Assembly (NCBI GenBank): GCA_934373235.1
Contig: CAKROW010000003.1
Location: 1-64,000 of the forward strand
Length of the DNA: 64,000 nt
DNA from: an uncultured Blautia sp.
GTDB taxonomy: Bacteria > Bacillota > Clostridia > Lachnospirales > Lachnospiraceae
Direction: 5' to 3'
Part shown: positions 23,314-32,766 of the stretch, one piece after another
Position numbering within the stretch: the first letter of the stretch is position 1
Layout: the number at the start of each line of letters is the position of its first letter
Program-made: the position numbers and the translations under genes
The notes under the pieces: generated by a model
Databases searched by the model: none
Seen by the model: only the letters and a program-made list of their open reading frames with translations
Told to the model about the DNA's origin: nothing

Positions 23314-24474
23314 TTATCTGTTTCTCAGGAAATCCGGGATCTGGATATCCTTCTTCTGAACTGTACTGGATGGTGCCTTTGTACCAAACGGTGTGGAGTT
23401 CATGTTCGGAAGATTAAAGCTGGGCATGTTCATATTGATGCTGTTGCTGCTTGGTGCGGAAGCTGTTCTCTTTGCGCCAAAAGCTGCATTGGAAGTTCTG
23501 CCGCCAAACGGGCTCTGTAAGTTATTGTCTGTAAGACCTGTTGCGATAACTGTGATTCTTGCATAGTCTGCTACAGAATCATCATACATTGCACCAAAGA
23601 TGATGTTTGCATCTTCACCTGTAAGCTCCTGTACATAGCTTGCTGCATCGTTTGCATCCATAAGAGAGATATCACCGGAAATATTAATGATAACATGGGT
23701 AGCTCCCTTGATCGTTGTCTCAAGCAGCGGAGAAGATACAGCCTGCTGTACTGCCTCCATAGCCTTGTCATCGCCTCTTGCCTCACCGATTCCGATGTGT
23801 GCGATACCTTTATCTGTCATGACTGTCTGTACATCTGCAAAGTCAAGATTGATCAGTGCCGGCAGGTTGATCAGGTCTGTGATACCCTGTACTGCCTGCT
23901 GGAGAACCTCATCTGCCTTGCGCAGTGCCTCCGGCATGGTTGTTCTTCTGTCAACGATCTCAAGTAATTTATCATTTGGGATAACAATTAAGGTATCCAC
24001 TGCTTTCTTCAGATTCTCAATACCTGCAAGTGCATTGTTCATACGGGTCTTTGCTTCAAAACGGAAAGGCTTGGTAACAACACCGACTGTCAGGATACCC
24101 ATCTCTTTCGCTGCAGCAGCGATAACAGGAGCAGCACCTGTACCGGTTCCGCCACCCATACCGCAGGTAACAAAAACCATGTCTGCACCTTCGATGATCT
24201 TCTTGACTTCCTCAATGCTCTCCTCAGCCGCCTTCTGTCCAACCTCTGGCTGTGCACCGGCGCCAAGACCCTTAGTAATTTTCTCACCAATCTGAAGTAC
24301 AGTCGGAGCTTTACACAGAGTTAAAGCCTGTTTATCAGTATTAACACCTACAAACTCAACTCCGCCAATGGCCTCTTCCACCATCCTGTTTACTGCGTTA
24401 TTACCTGCGCCGCCTACTCCAATTACAATAATCTTCGCAGAAGACTCAGCCTCATTTGTCATTATCTCTAACAA
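23314..24474 (-). CDS. ftsZ: Cell division protein FtsZ
   Basis: Tubulin-like GTPase of 386 residues that forms the division ring. The nucleotide-binding [17 protein letters not shown], the tubulin signature [10 protein letters not shown] and the synergy-loop region [11 protein letters not shown] are all present. A flexible linker and the conserved C-terminal peptide ([11 protein letters not shown]), which binds FtsA, SepF and others, close the protein. The start is a TTG at 24474: GGAGG is 7 bases before it, while the first ATG lies 12 bases later. Last gene of the dcw cluster, with a promoter of its own. Confidence 0.97.
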   Translation of the reverse strand: MLEIMTNEAESSAKIIVIGVGGAGNNAVNRMVEEAIGGVEFVGVNTDKQALTLCKAPTVLQIGEKITKGLGAGAQPEVGQKAAEESIEEVKKIIEGADMVFVTCGMGGGTGTGAAPVIAAAAKEMGILTVGVVTKPFRFEAKTRMNNALAGIENLKKAVDTLIVIPNDKLLEIVDRRTTMPEALRKADEVLQQAVQGITDLINLPALINLDFADVQTVMTDKGIAHIGIGEARGDDKAMEAVQQAVSSPLLETTIKGATHVIINISGDISLMDANDAASYVQELTGEDANIIFGAMYDDSVADYARITVIATGLTDNNLQSPFGGRTSNAAFGAKRTASAPSSNSINMNMPSFNLPNMNSTPFGTKAPSSTVQKKDIQIPDFLRNR

Positions 24475-24553
24475 TGTACTTCCTCCTTTATTTCTATACC
24501 TGATATCCGATTCAGTGTAATAATTATTCCAAGCTACATATACACATAGTTAT

Positions 24554-24582
24554 ATCATATATTTTTTTTTGTAATTAATCAA
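24554..24582 (-). promoter_or_regulatory. Promoter of ftsZ
   Basis: TTGATT (24582-24577), 17-bp spacer, TATGAT (24559-24554) on the minus strand, about 80 bases before the start codon, so ftsZ need not depend on transcription from the cluster. Confidence 0.65.
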
Positions 24583-24657
24583 CCACTAATTTTGTTTTTT
24601 TATACTTTTTTCACGAAATTCGTCAGTGTGCTGATATGTCGGAAATATCCGGCAAAA

Positions 24658-26055
24658 TCACCAGTTACCTTCTTCTTCGTCATAATATGAGGAGTCGTAG
24701 GAGTCACTGTAATCGCTGCTATCCTCATAATTTCCATCGTTATCATAGGTATCCTGGCTGGCTTCCTCATCATATGAGCCGGTGTCAGAACTGCTGTCCT
24801 GTGCATTGTCAGATGTGCTGCTTACATCCTCCTGACTGCTGTCCGTACCGCTGTCCTCATTACCGGAACTGCTTTCCACAGTGCTGTTGACGCCGGAACT
24901 GTCTGTACTGTCCGTGGAATCTCCATCTGTACTTCCTTCTTCTGTACTTCCTTCTTCTGTATCGGTGCTGTCCAATGTCTGTGAGTCACTGGAACCTACG
25001 TAATTACCATCCCTGTCATACTCACCCACACCGTCATAGCTTCCATCCTCACGGTAGCCACCCTTCCAGTCACCGTTCTGGTCCAGGGATTCCTCTGTGG
25101 GAGCGGAACCTACATAATTACCGTTCGCATCATATTCTCCGGCACCTGTGTAGTCACCTTCCTCATCATAGCCGCCTGCCCATTTTTCCCGGGCATTCTC
25201 AAGATCTGTCAGCGGCTTCGGGCCTACATGATTACCGTCCGCATCATATTCGCCATCTCCTGTGTACTCGCCGGATTCATCGTAGCCGCCCTTCCAGTCT
25301 GTAGTGGTCTTCGTACTTTCATCCTGTTCCTGTTCAAGAGTGATGGTCTTGGAATTATCATCTACATTCTCTGCGTGGAGGATTCCCTTTTTGCCGGATA
25401 TCAGAGGCAGGATTGCCAATATCCTGGTCATCTTTTCCTCCAGATATTCATCTTTGCCAAGATTCACTGTGATATCCCCATATAAAAGGCTGATCTCACC
25501 GTTATCAAACTGGATATGATCCGGAATCGTCTCATTTTTTTGAAAAATAGTTGCCAGAGCAACGGCTGTGTTGAGAACTGTGTCATCCTTAATAGGCAGT
25601 TTCTCATCCTGGATCACATGGCTTACCTGGATTCCGTCAAAAAAGGGAACATCTTTCTCCCTCACTTTGGAACCCTCTATAAAAGTACCATTCCTGTCAA
25701 AATAGATATAGCTGTCCAGATAGGGAATACATCCTACTGCCTGCTTCTCCCGCACGCTGACACAGATAGTCTTCCGGTTCAGCCTGGTGACTGTGTATCC
25801 CTCTATAAAAGGAATATTCTGTATATCCTTCTTTGTACAGAAAACAGGTGCCAGCACAGAATTTGACGAAAAAGCTCCTTTGAGAACCATCTCTTTGACT
25901 TCCTCTTCTGTATAGTGGCTGCTGCCCATCACCTGTACATCTTTTACCTGGTAATAGGTAAAAAAGAAGATTGCCCCTGCCAGCAGTATCACTGCCAGTG
26001 CTCCTGTAATCTTTACTTTTAATCCTCTGTTATTTCCTGACTGATCATTTTTCAT
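24658..26055 (-). CDS. ftsQ: Cell division protein FtsQ/DivIB with long repeat-containing C-terminal extension
   Basis: Protein of 465 residues. Residues 1-230 are a normal DivIB: short cytoplasmic start, membrane segment (ITGALAVILLAGAIFFFTYY), POTRA-type domain (VKDVQVMGSSHYTEEEV) and beta domain. After about residue 250 come three copies of a 38-residue unit starting at W254, W292 and W330, each with W-x-G-G-Y and ending near GEYD-x-D/N-GN-x-VG. A Ser/Asp/Thr/Glu tail of over 100 residues with Tyr at the end follows. Usual DivIB proteins are 250-300 residues. The start overlaps the murA stop by 11 bases, implying coupled translation. Confidence 0.88.
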   Translation of the reverse strand: MKNDQSGNNRGLKVKITGALAVILLAGAIFFFTYYQVKDVQVMGSSHYTEEEVKEMVLKGAFSSNSVLAPVFCTKKDIQNIPFIEGYTVTRLNRKTICVSVREKQAVGCIPYLDSYIYFDRNGTFIEGSKVREKDVPFFDGIQVSHVIQDEKLPIKDDTVLNTAVALATIFQKNETIPDHIQFDNGEISLLYGDITVNLGKDEYLEEKMTRILAILPLISGKKGILHAENVDDNSKTITLEQEQDESTKTTTDWKGGYDESGEYTGDGEYDADGNHVGPKPLTDLENAREKWAGGYDEEGDYTGAGEYDANGNYVGSAPTEESLDQNGDWKGGYREDGSYDGVGEYDRDGNYVGSSDSQTLDSTDTEEGSTEEGSTDGDSTDSTDSSGVNSTVESSSGNEDSGTDSSQEDVSSTSDNAQDSSSDTGSYDEEASQDTYDNDGNYEDSSDYSDSYDSSYYDEEEGNW

Positions 26056-27316
26056 ATATTGCTGTTCCTGTGTCCTTTATGACTGCTACACCAAGCAGGC
26101 TTAGATCTTCGCAGATATGCTCATATCCTCTTTCTATGAAATGGCAGCCCCGAAGCCTGGTAGTTCCCTCTGCTGCCAGTGCCGCGATCATCAGGGCAGC
26201 CCCTCCACGGAGCTCACATACATGTATCTCTGTCCCATAAAGAGGATATCCTCCGCAGATCACGGCTTCTTTCCCCTTGATCCCGATATGTGCTCCCATC
26301 CTGTTCATTTCATAAGCTGCCTTAAAGCGATCCTCAAAAATCTGTTCCCTGATCATGCTCCTCCCTGGCACAGTAGCAAGTGCTGCCATAGCCGGAGACT
26401 GAAGATCTGTGGGGAAGCCGGGATAAACTTCTGTCTCAAGAAGCTCCACCGGTAAACCTGCCGTTTTTCCGTTGACTATTAGTTTACCACTGTTCCCTTT
26501 ATATTGTCCACCCATTTTGCTGTATACTTCCAGGAAAGCATCCATTTCTCCCCAGGGTGGATTTTCTATAATGATCTCTCCCCTTGTGGCTGCCGTGGCA
26601 AAAATATATGTTCCTGTCACAATGCGGTCCGGAGGGATTTCCATAACTGCTCCTCCAAGCTCCGGCACACCGCAGATACGGATTTTTTCACCCCGCTGTT
26701 CTATCTCTGCGCCCATTTTTTTCAGGAAACAGCACAGCCATCCAATCTCCGGTTCTGTGGCACAGTTATGAAGGAATGTTTCGCCATCTGCCAGGACCGC
26801 CGCCAGGATTCCCTGCTGGGTAGCTCCCACGCTCCTTTTTTCAAAAAACACCTGATTTCCCTTAAGCTTCCCACAGATTCCTTCTATATATCTCCCGTTT
26901 TCCACAATTTCTGCGCCCAGGGCTTTCAGAACATGAAAATGCATATCCACCGGCCTTTTTCCGATCACGCAGCCTCCGGGGTACCCGATCCTTCCACGCC
27001 CGCCTCTTCCCAGCAATGCACCCAGAAGAATAACGGAAGAACGCATTCTTCCGGAAAAACAGGCAGGAATTTCCCACTGATCTGCTTTTTCACAATCCAG
27101 GTAAAGATCATGCCCTTCCCACCATGTCCTGGCACCCAGACATCCCAGGATCTTTTCCATGCAAAATACATCTGTGATCCTGGGACATCCCTTCAGCACA
27201 CTGATCCCATGATGAAGAAGTGCGGCCGCCATAATAGGCAGTGCCGCATTTTTGGAACCCTGTATTCTTATACTTCCCCTTAAAGGGACACCTCCGGTAA
27301 TACTGATCTCATCCAA
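26045..27316 (-). CDS. murA: UDP-N-acetylglucosamine 1-carboxyvinyltransferase (MurA family)
   Basis: First committed enzyme of peptidoglycan synthesis, moving enolpyruvate from PEP to UDP-GlcNAc. The active-site loop has Cys116 in PGGCVIGKRPVDMH, matching Cys115 of the E. coli enzyme; fosfomycin targets this residue. GSKNAALPIMAAALL and MIREQIFEDRF are further family marks. The frame is open to a GTG at 27385 with no ribosome-binding site; the TTG at 27316 has GGAG 8 bases before it, clears ftsW and gives the usual N-terminus MDEISITGG. Length about 423. It may be one of two paralogues in the genome. Confidence 0.9.
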   Translation of the reverse strand: MDEISITGGVPLRGSIRIQGSKNAALPIMAAALLHHGISVLKGCPRITDVFCMEKILGCLGARTWWEGHDLYLDCEKADQWEIPACFSGRMRSSVILLGALLGRGGRGRIGYPGGCVIGKRPVDMHFHVLKALGAEIVENGRYIEGICGKLKGNQVFFEKRSVGATQQGILAAVLADGETFLHNCATEPEIGWLCCFLKKMGAEIEQRGEKIRICGVPELGGAVMEIPPDRIVTGTYIFATAATRGEIIIENPPWGEMDAFLEVYSKMGGQYKGNSGKLIVNGKTAGLPVELLETEVYPGFPTDLQSPAMAALATVPGRSMIREQIFEDRFKAAYEMNRMGAHIGIKGKEAVICGGYPLYGTEIHVCELRGGAALMIAALAAEGTTRLRGCHFIERGYEHICEDLSLLGVAVIKDTGTAIYEK

Positions 27317-27350
27317 GCCTTTTTCTCCTACAGGGTCTCTTTGTTTTATC

Positions 27351-28451
27351 CTATGCAGATCCTCTTCTGTTGTGACTGCTGACACTTAAGGCAAGGCCCA
27401 TCTCCCCCAGAAGAAACATAACAGATGTACCGCCGTAGCTTACAAAAGGAAGTGTAATGCCTGTATTCGGAATGGTGTTGGTCACAACCGCAATATTCAG
27501 TATCACCTGGATCGCCAGATGTGCCATAATGCCGGAACATATAAGAGTACCCTGCAGATCCCTGCAGTGAAGTGCCAGAACACACAGCCGCCACAAAAGC
27601 AGTATAAACAGAAAGATCAGAAATCCGGCCCCGAAAATCCCCTGTTCCTCGCAGATCACAGAAAAGATCATATCGTTCTGGGCTTCGGGCACAAATCCCA
27701 GCTTCTGGATACTTTTTCCGAAACCTTTCCCAAAGATCCCGCCGCTTCCTATGGCATAAAGCCCCTGAATAGTCTGGAACCCTTTTTCATATTTCTCAGG
27801 CTCCCTCCAAATGGCAAGCCGCTCCAGCCGGTAGCTTTCTGCTGCCAGAAAAACAGCCACCAGTCCCACACCTGCCACACCCAGTCCTGCAAAAGGAAGA
27901 TATCTGGGATTTGACACAAAGATAAGAACACAGCCAATTCCCAGAATAATGATCGCTGTACTTAAGTTGTTTGAGCCCACAAGTGCCACTACAGGGAAAA
28001 GTGTTGCCATGATCTTTATCATGAAGCCAGGACTGAACGTACTTTTTTTCGTGCGGTCGATCTCCCATGCGAGAAACAGGATCACTGCAAGCTTGGAAAA
28101 CTCTGAAGGCTGGAATGACAGCGGCCCAAGATTCAGCCATCTTCTGGAACCGTTGATCTCCTGCCCCACAAACAGTACCGCTGTAGACAGCACCATGGAA
28201 AGAAGGTACCCCCAGGGTGCCAGTTTCACAAGTATCCTGTACTCCATTCCTGCCACAATATACATAACAAGCAGCCCCAGTGCCGTGGCAAAGAGCTGCT
28301 TCTTAAAATAATAGGCAGAGTCACCGAAGCGCACTCTGCCATTATATTCACTTGCTGACAGCAGCATCACAAGGCCAAAGGCTGCAAGCCCCAGTACAAG
28401 ACTTAAAAGGATCACATCTGTTCCCGAAACCCTGGTCCCTTCCTTTTTCAT
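27351..28451 (-). CDS. ftsW: SEDS peptidoglycan polymerase FtsW (SpoVE type)
   Basis: Polytopic membrane protein of 366 residues with about ten hydrophobic segments. It polymerises lipid II at the division site together with a class B PBP. Family marks: GSRRWLNLGPLSFQPSEFSK, the loop QNDMIFSVICEEQG with the catalytic Asp of SEDS proteins, and TGITLPFVSYGGTSV near the end. A sporulation version (SpoVE) and FtsW are hard to tell apart. GGAGG precedes the ATG. It lies 67 bases after murD and is followed by murA. Confidence 0.93.
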   Translation of the reverse strand: MKKEGTRVSGTDVILLSLVLGLAAFGLVMLLSASEYNGRVRFGDSAYYFKKQLFATALGLLVMYIVAGMEYRILVKLAPWGYLLSMVLSTAVLFVGQEINGSRRWLNLGPLSFQPSEFSKLAVILFLAWEIDRTKKSTFSPGFMIKIMATLFPVVALVGSNNLSTAIIILGIGCVLIFVSNPRYLPFAGLGVAGVGLVAVFLAAESYRLERLAIWREPEKYEKGFQTIQGLYAIGSGGIFGKGFGKSIQKLGFVPEAQNDMIFSVICEEQGIFGAGFLIFLFILLLWRLCVLALHCRDLQGTLICSGIMAHLAIQVILNIAVVTNTIPNTGITLPFVSYGGTSVMFLLGEMGLALSVSSHNRRGSA

Positions 28452-28518
28452 CCTGCGCCTCCGAAACGCTGCTTTGTATGATTATATGCAGGATCTCTCC
28501 TGTTATGTATGCTGCATG

Positions 28519-29874
28519 TTAAAGAGCCTTTACATACTCCTTGAACATATCGCCTCTCTGCTCATAGTTATCAAACTGTCCCCAGCTTGCACATGCAGGC
28601 GAGAGAAGAACTGCATCTCCGGGCTGTGCCTTGTCCGCACACACCTGAACTGCCTCTTTCAGATCCTCGCAGAGAATGATATCTGTAAAACCAAGACCCT
28701 CTGCCGCTGCTTTGATCTTCTCTTTTGTCTGTCCGATAAGAACAAGGTAACGTACCTTGCCATCAAAAGACCGGATCCATTCATCATAGCTGGATTCCTT
28801 GTCATATCCACCGCCAATAAGAAGTGTGGGACGGTTCATTGCCTGAATACCCTTGATAGCTGCATCCGGATTGGTTCCCTTGGAGTCATTGTAGTAAGCC
28901 ACACCATTCTTTTCTGTGACATACTCGATCCTGTGAGGAACTGCAGTAAACTCACAGACACTCTTATGGATACTCTCCACCGGAACACCGGCATAATATG
29001 CCATAGCAGCCGCTGCCATTACGTTCTCATGGTTGTGACGGCCAAGGATCTTAAGTTCGCCTGTCTTTACAATGGGGATCTCTTTATCCTCTGTTCTCAG
29101 TATGATCTGGTCTCCGTCCAGACAGATACCCTGATCAAGCCTGCGAAGGCTGGAAAAATATACAACCTTCGGAACAATATTTTCGCCAAATTTACGAAGC
29201 ACTTCATCCTCATAATTCAGTACACATACATCCTCAGGCCCCTGATTCTTTGTGATCAGCTCCTTCACACGGATATATTCTTCCATTGTGTGATGTCTGT
29301 TGAGATGATCCTCTGTGATATTCAGGATCGCACTTACCTTCGGTCTGAATTCATCGATAGTCTCAAGCTGGAAACTGCTGATCTCAGCAACTGTAATGGA
29401 ATTTTCCTTCATTTCCAGAGACTTGGATGTATAAGCAGTTCCGATATTTCCCACAACAAATACAGATTCACAGGCATCACCCATGATCTTGCCAAGAAGA
29501 GCAGTTGTTGTTGTCTTGCCGTTGGTTCCTGTGATAGCAAGAACTTCTCCCTTGCCTGTACGGTATGCAAGTTCAACCTCACTCCATACAGGAAGCTTCT
29601 TCTCATAAAACCTCTTCACAACAGGAAGATCTGTCGGGACACCAGGGCTCAATACAACAAGATCAAGGCTGTCCAAAACTGTCTCCGGAAGTTCTCCTGC
29701 AAAGATCTCCAGATCATATCCACCCTTTGTCCGTGCTTTCACGGAAGCTTTGTCAAGATCCTGGTTTCCGTCATAGATAACAGGCAGTGCCCCAACAGCT
29801 CCAAGAAGATCTGCTGCGCCGATACCGCTTTTTCCGGCTCCGAATACCAGAACCTTTTTATCTTTTAAATCCAT
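28519..29874 (-). CDS. murD: UDP-N-acetylmuramoylalanine--D-glutamate ligase MurD
   Basis: Cytoplasmic ATP-dependent ligase of 451 residues that adds D-glutamate to UDP-MurNAc-L-Ala. The ATP site ITGTNGKTTTTALLG, the NITEDHLNRH segment and NDSKGTNPDAAIKGI are all present in order. The C-terminal Mur ligase domain ends with LLSPACASWGQFDNYEQRG, diagnostic for MurD. AAGGAGG precedes the ATG. It follows mraY by 13 bases. Confidence 0.97.
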   Translation of the reverse strand: MDLKDKKVLVFGAGKSGIGAADLLGAVGALPVIYDGNQDLDKASVKARTKGGYDLEIFAGELPETVLDSLDLVVLSPGVPTDLPVVKRFYEKKLPVWSEVELAYRTGKGEVLAITGTNGKTTTTALLGKIMGDACESVFVVGNIGTAYTSKSLEMKENSITVAEISSFQLETIDEFRPKVSAILNITEDHLNRHHTMEEYIRVKELITKNQGPEDVCVLNYEDEVLRKFGENIVPKVVYFSSLRRLDQGICLDGDQIILRTEDKEIPIVKTGELKILGRHNHENVMAAAAMAYYAGVPVESIHKSVCEFTAVPHRIEYVTEKNGVAYYNDSKGTNPDAAIKGIQAMNRPTLLIGGGYDKESSYDEWIRSFDGKVRYLVLIGQTKEKIKAAAEGLGFTDIILCEDLKEAVQVCADKAQPGDAVLLSPACASWGQFDNYEQRGDMFKEYVKAL

Positions 29875-29887
29875 TTTATGTTCCTCC

Positions 29888-30844
29888 TTATAATGCCATA
29901 AGGGCGATCAGGCACATAATGGCAGTTACAACAGAGAACACTGCAACCACACGTGTCTCAGACCATCCGCAAAGCTCAAAATGATGATGGATCGGTGCCA
30001 TCTTGAAGATCCTCTTTCCATGGGTAGCTTTGAAATAAGTTACCTGCATCATAACGGAAAGTACCTCCACAAGATAGATCAGTCCGATCAGCAGGATAAA
30101 AAGCGGCATCTGCATAACATATGCAGCTCCTGCAACAAATCCACCCAGCGCCAGGGATCCGGTATCTCCCATAAATACCTTGGCAGGATATACGTTAAAC
30201 AGAAGGAATCCCATAAGGCTTCCAACCACCGCACAGGTAACAGGCTCAATCCCACTCTCCATACCAACAGATACCACAGTAAAGAATACTGCCACAATGA
30301 GAGTTACGCTGGATGCCAGTCCGTCCAGTCCGTCTGTAAAATTCACTCCGTTTACAGTTCCGATCACTGCGAAGAACAGAACAGGAACGGCCAGCCAGCC
30401 GATGTTCAGATAATGTCCGCTCCAGAACGGAATCTTCATGGTCAGTGATACGTTGGAAAAGTTCACAAGATAAAACGCAAATACCGCAGTTACAACTACC
30501 TGCAGAAGGAATTTCTGCCAGGGCAGCAGTCCGTCAGATCTCTTAAGTACTACCTTAAGATAGTCATCCAGAAAACCGATGATTCCAAATCCCAGTGTCA
30601 GAAACAGCACCGGAATGATCATCGGATAATCCTTGATATAAAACAGGGAGGTCACAGTTGTTGCAATCAGGAAGATCACACCGCCCATGGTAGGTGTACC
30701 TGCCTTCTTCAGATGAGACTGAACTCCCAGCTCTCTCTCTGTCTGTCCCATCTTAAGCTTCCTAAGAAAAGGAATGACAACCGGTCCTAATACAAGGCTG
30801 ATCGCAAAAGAGATCAGCACAGGGATCACAATATGAAACTCCAT
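29888..30844 (-). CDS. mraY: Phospho-N-acetylmuramoyl-pentapeptide-transferase MraY
   Basis: Membrane enzyme of about 318 residues with some ten hydrophobic segments; it makes lipid I. Diagnostic segments are KKAGTPTMGGVIFL, FLDDYLKVVLKRSDGL with the catalytic Asp pair, NFTDGLDGLA, and the histidine motif APIHHHFELCGWSE. The frame is open to 30916, but GAGGTGTGAGG stands directly before the ATG at 30844, giving the usual length. Confidence 0.97.
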   Translation of the reverse strand: MEFHIVIPVLISFAISLVLGPVVIPFLRKLKMGQTERELGVQSHLKKAGTPTMGGVIFLIATTVTSLFYIKDYPMIIPVLFLTLGFGIIGFLDDYLKVVLKRSDGLLPWQKFLLQVVVTAVFAFYLVNFSNVSLTMKIPFWSGHYLNIGWLAVPVLFFAVIGTVNGVNFTDGLDGLASSVTLIVAVFFTVVSVGMESGIEPVTCAVVGSLMGFLLFNVYPAKVFMGDTGSLALGGFVAGAAYVMQMPLFILLIGLIYLVEVLSVMMQVTYFKATHGKRIFKMAPIHHHFELCGWSETRVVAVFSVVTAIMCLIALMAL

Positions 30845-30912
30845 CCTCACACCTCTTATTTCTTTCGTTTTTTTATACTTCTTCAACAGTATAATTCTTT
30901 TCCGCCTATTAA

Positions 30913-32700
30913 TCAACCCTGTTCTGCTTCCTTTTCCTCCTCCGTTTTCTCCGTCTTTTCTATTCCAAGATAAGGCAGCACATTGGAAAAAATATCACGG
31001 ATCACAGGTGCTGCAATAGTTCCTCCATAATAGATCCCCTGCGGGTCGTGGATAATGCAAAGTCCCAGGACTTTCGGGTCATCTGCCGGCGCAAAGCCCA
31101 GAAAAGAAGATATATACCGGTTGGCACTTCTCGGAAGCGTCTGGGATGTAGCTGTTTTTCCACCTATCTGATATCCGGGGATACCTGCATTTTTTCCGGA
31201 GCCTTCGGACACTACTTTTTCCAGAATGGAACGCACCACTGCGGAAGTCTCTTCCGAAAGGATCCCTGTCTCCTCCGGATATGACAGCTCTGTAACCTTT
31301 TCCCCGTCTGCTTCCTCCACTGCCACTCCGAAATGCGGCGTGATCCTCCGCCCGCCATTGATCAGTGAACTGACTGTTGTGGCAAGCTGAACAGGTGTGA
31401 TCTGAAAGGACTGGCCAAAAGCTACAGTTGCAAGCTCCACCTCTCCCATATTTTTCTGCTGGTGCATGATGGTTCCCGCTTCTCCCGGAAGGTCTATCCC
31501 TGTTTTTTTCAAAAGGCCAAACTGTGTAAAATATTTATAATACCGCTCCACCCCCAGGCGTAATCCCACCTCGATAAATACCGGGTTACAGGAATTTTCC
31601 GCTCCCTGGACAAAGTCCTGTGCCCCATGTCCGGTACGTCTTGCACAGTGTATACGCCGATCTTCCACCACCTTATAACCAGGACAGTAAAAGCGGTCAC
31701 TGACTGATACCACGCCTGCCTCAAGTCCCGCTGCCATGGTAATGATCTTAAATGTGGAACCAGGTTCATATGTATCATTGAGACACGGATTTCTCCACAT
31801 CTGATTGAGAAGCTCCTGCTTTTTATCCACAGCAGCAGCTTCTTTTTCCCTTGTTTCTGCTGTTTTTTCTTCCTGGCCCGAAACCAGGGTAAAAGGATCA
31901 TTAAGGTTAAACTCCGGCACATTGACACAGGCGTATATCTCTCCGTTCTGCGGATTCATAAGAAGAATGGAAACACGGTCTGCCTGTTTTTCCTTCATGA
32001 CTTTTTCCGCTGCCTGCTGGACATACTCCTGTATGCTGATATCAAGGCTGGTACGGAGATTTTTCCCGGGAGCAGGCTCTTCCCTGGATTCACTGATGCC
32101 GTTAAGTTCAATCCCTCTGGCATCTGTAACTGTCAGGATCTTTCCTGCTGTTCCGGAAAGTACCTCATCATATTTTACCTCAAGCCCTATGATCCCCTGA
32201 TTATCCCCTCCTGTAAACCCCAGCACCCTGGAAGCAAGGTTTCTGTATGGATAATAACGTTTGTAGTCCTCATCCACCTTTACTCCTGCAAGGCTGCAGT
32301 CCCGGATCTCATCTCCCACTGATTTGTCCACATTTGTTTTGATCCTTTCAATAGAAGAGACCTTTTCCACCCGTTTTCTCACAGTGGCTTCGTCCATACC
32401 AAGTTTCTCCGAGAGAACACCGATCACCTTTTCCGGGTTTTCAAGCTGGCTGTGGATCACAGATATGGTACATACAGTCCTGTTATCTGCCAGAATCTTT
32501 CCTTTTGCATCCAGGATCTTTCCTCTGGCCGCCTTGATCTTACGTTCACGTTCATGAAGATCCTGGGCTTTTTCTGAATAATATTCTCCCTGATAGCCCA
32601 TAAGATACACCAGCCGTGCCATCAGTCCAAAAAGAAGTACTGTACATATAAGAAAAACCACCCATATTTTTTTCCGGTGGAACGTCAGACTTTTTTTCAT
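30913..32700 (-). CDS. Class B penicillin-binding protein, SpoVD/FtsI type, with KTA motif
   Basis: Membrane-anchored transpeptidase of 595 residues. It has an N-terminal transmembrane helix, a PBP dimerisation region (ARGKILDAKGKILADNRTVC) and a transpeptidase domain with S315 in PGSTFKI and SCN in ENSCNPVF. The third motif reads GGKTATSQ, so the common glycine after KT is alanine (K515-T-A). There is no PASTA domain; the C-terminus is Glu/Lys-rich. It is the second of two class B PBPs in the cluster, the position held by spoVD in Bacillus; a sporulation role is possible but not shown. A terminator-like stem lies just before its ATG. Confidence 0.9.
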   Translation of the reverse strand: MKKSLTFHRKKIWVVFLICTVLLFGLMARLVYLMGYQGEYYSEKAQDLHERERKIKAARGKILDAKGKILADNRTVCTISVIHSQLENPEKVIGVLSEKLGMDEATVRKRVEKVSSIERIKTNVDKSVGDEIRDCSLAGVKVDEDYKRYYPYRNLASRVLGFTGGDNQGIIGLEVKYDEVLSGTAGKILTVTDARGIELNGISESREEPAPGKNLRTSLDISIQEYVQQAAEKVMKEKQADRVSILLMNPQNGEIYACVNVPEFNLNDPFTLVSGQEEKTAETREKEAAAVDKKQELLNQMWRNPCLNDTYEPGSTFKIITMAAGLEAGVVSVSDRFYCPGYKVVEDRRIHCARRTGHGAQDFVQGAENSCNPVFIEVGLRLGVERYYKYFTQFGLLKKTGIDLPGEAGTIMHQQKNMGEVELATVAFGQSFQITPVQLATTVSSLINGGRRITPHFGVAVEEADGEKVTELSYPEETGILSEETSAVVRSILEKVVSEGSGKNAGIPGYQIGGKTATSQTLPRSANRYISSFLGFAPADDPKVLGLCIIHDPQGIYYGGTIAAPVIRDIFSNVLPYLGIEKTEKTEEEKEAEQG

Positions 32701-32702
32701 AT

Positions 32703-32753
32703 AAAAACCCCGCAGAGATAGTCATTTTTAATATATGACAGATCCCTGCAGGG
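32703..32753 (-). terminator. Internal terminator or attenuator between the two PBP genes
   Basis: Twelve-base-pair stem with two wobble pairs (32742-32753 with 32708-32719), followed by five T on the minus strand. The T-run ends two bases before the next start codon, so there is no room for a promoter after it. Confidence 0.72.
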
Positions 32754-32766
32754 CTATTCTCACTGT

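Noticed and set aside
28474..29868. Open frame of 464 codons on the plus strand opposite murD
   Set aside because: It is a shadow of murD: no ribosome-binding site, a Cys/His-rich composition and no resemblance to any family. Long antisense frames arise from the codon use of the real gene.
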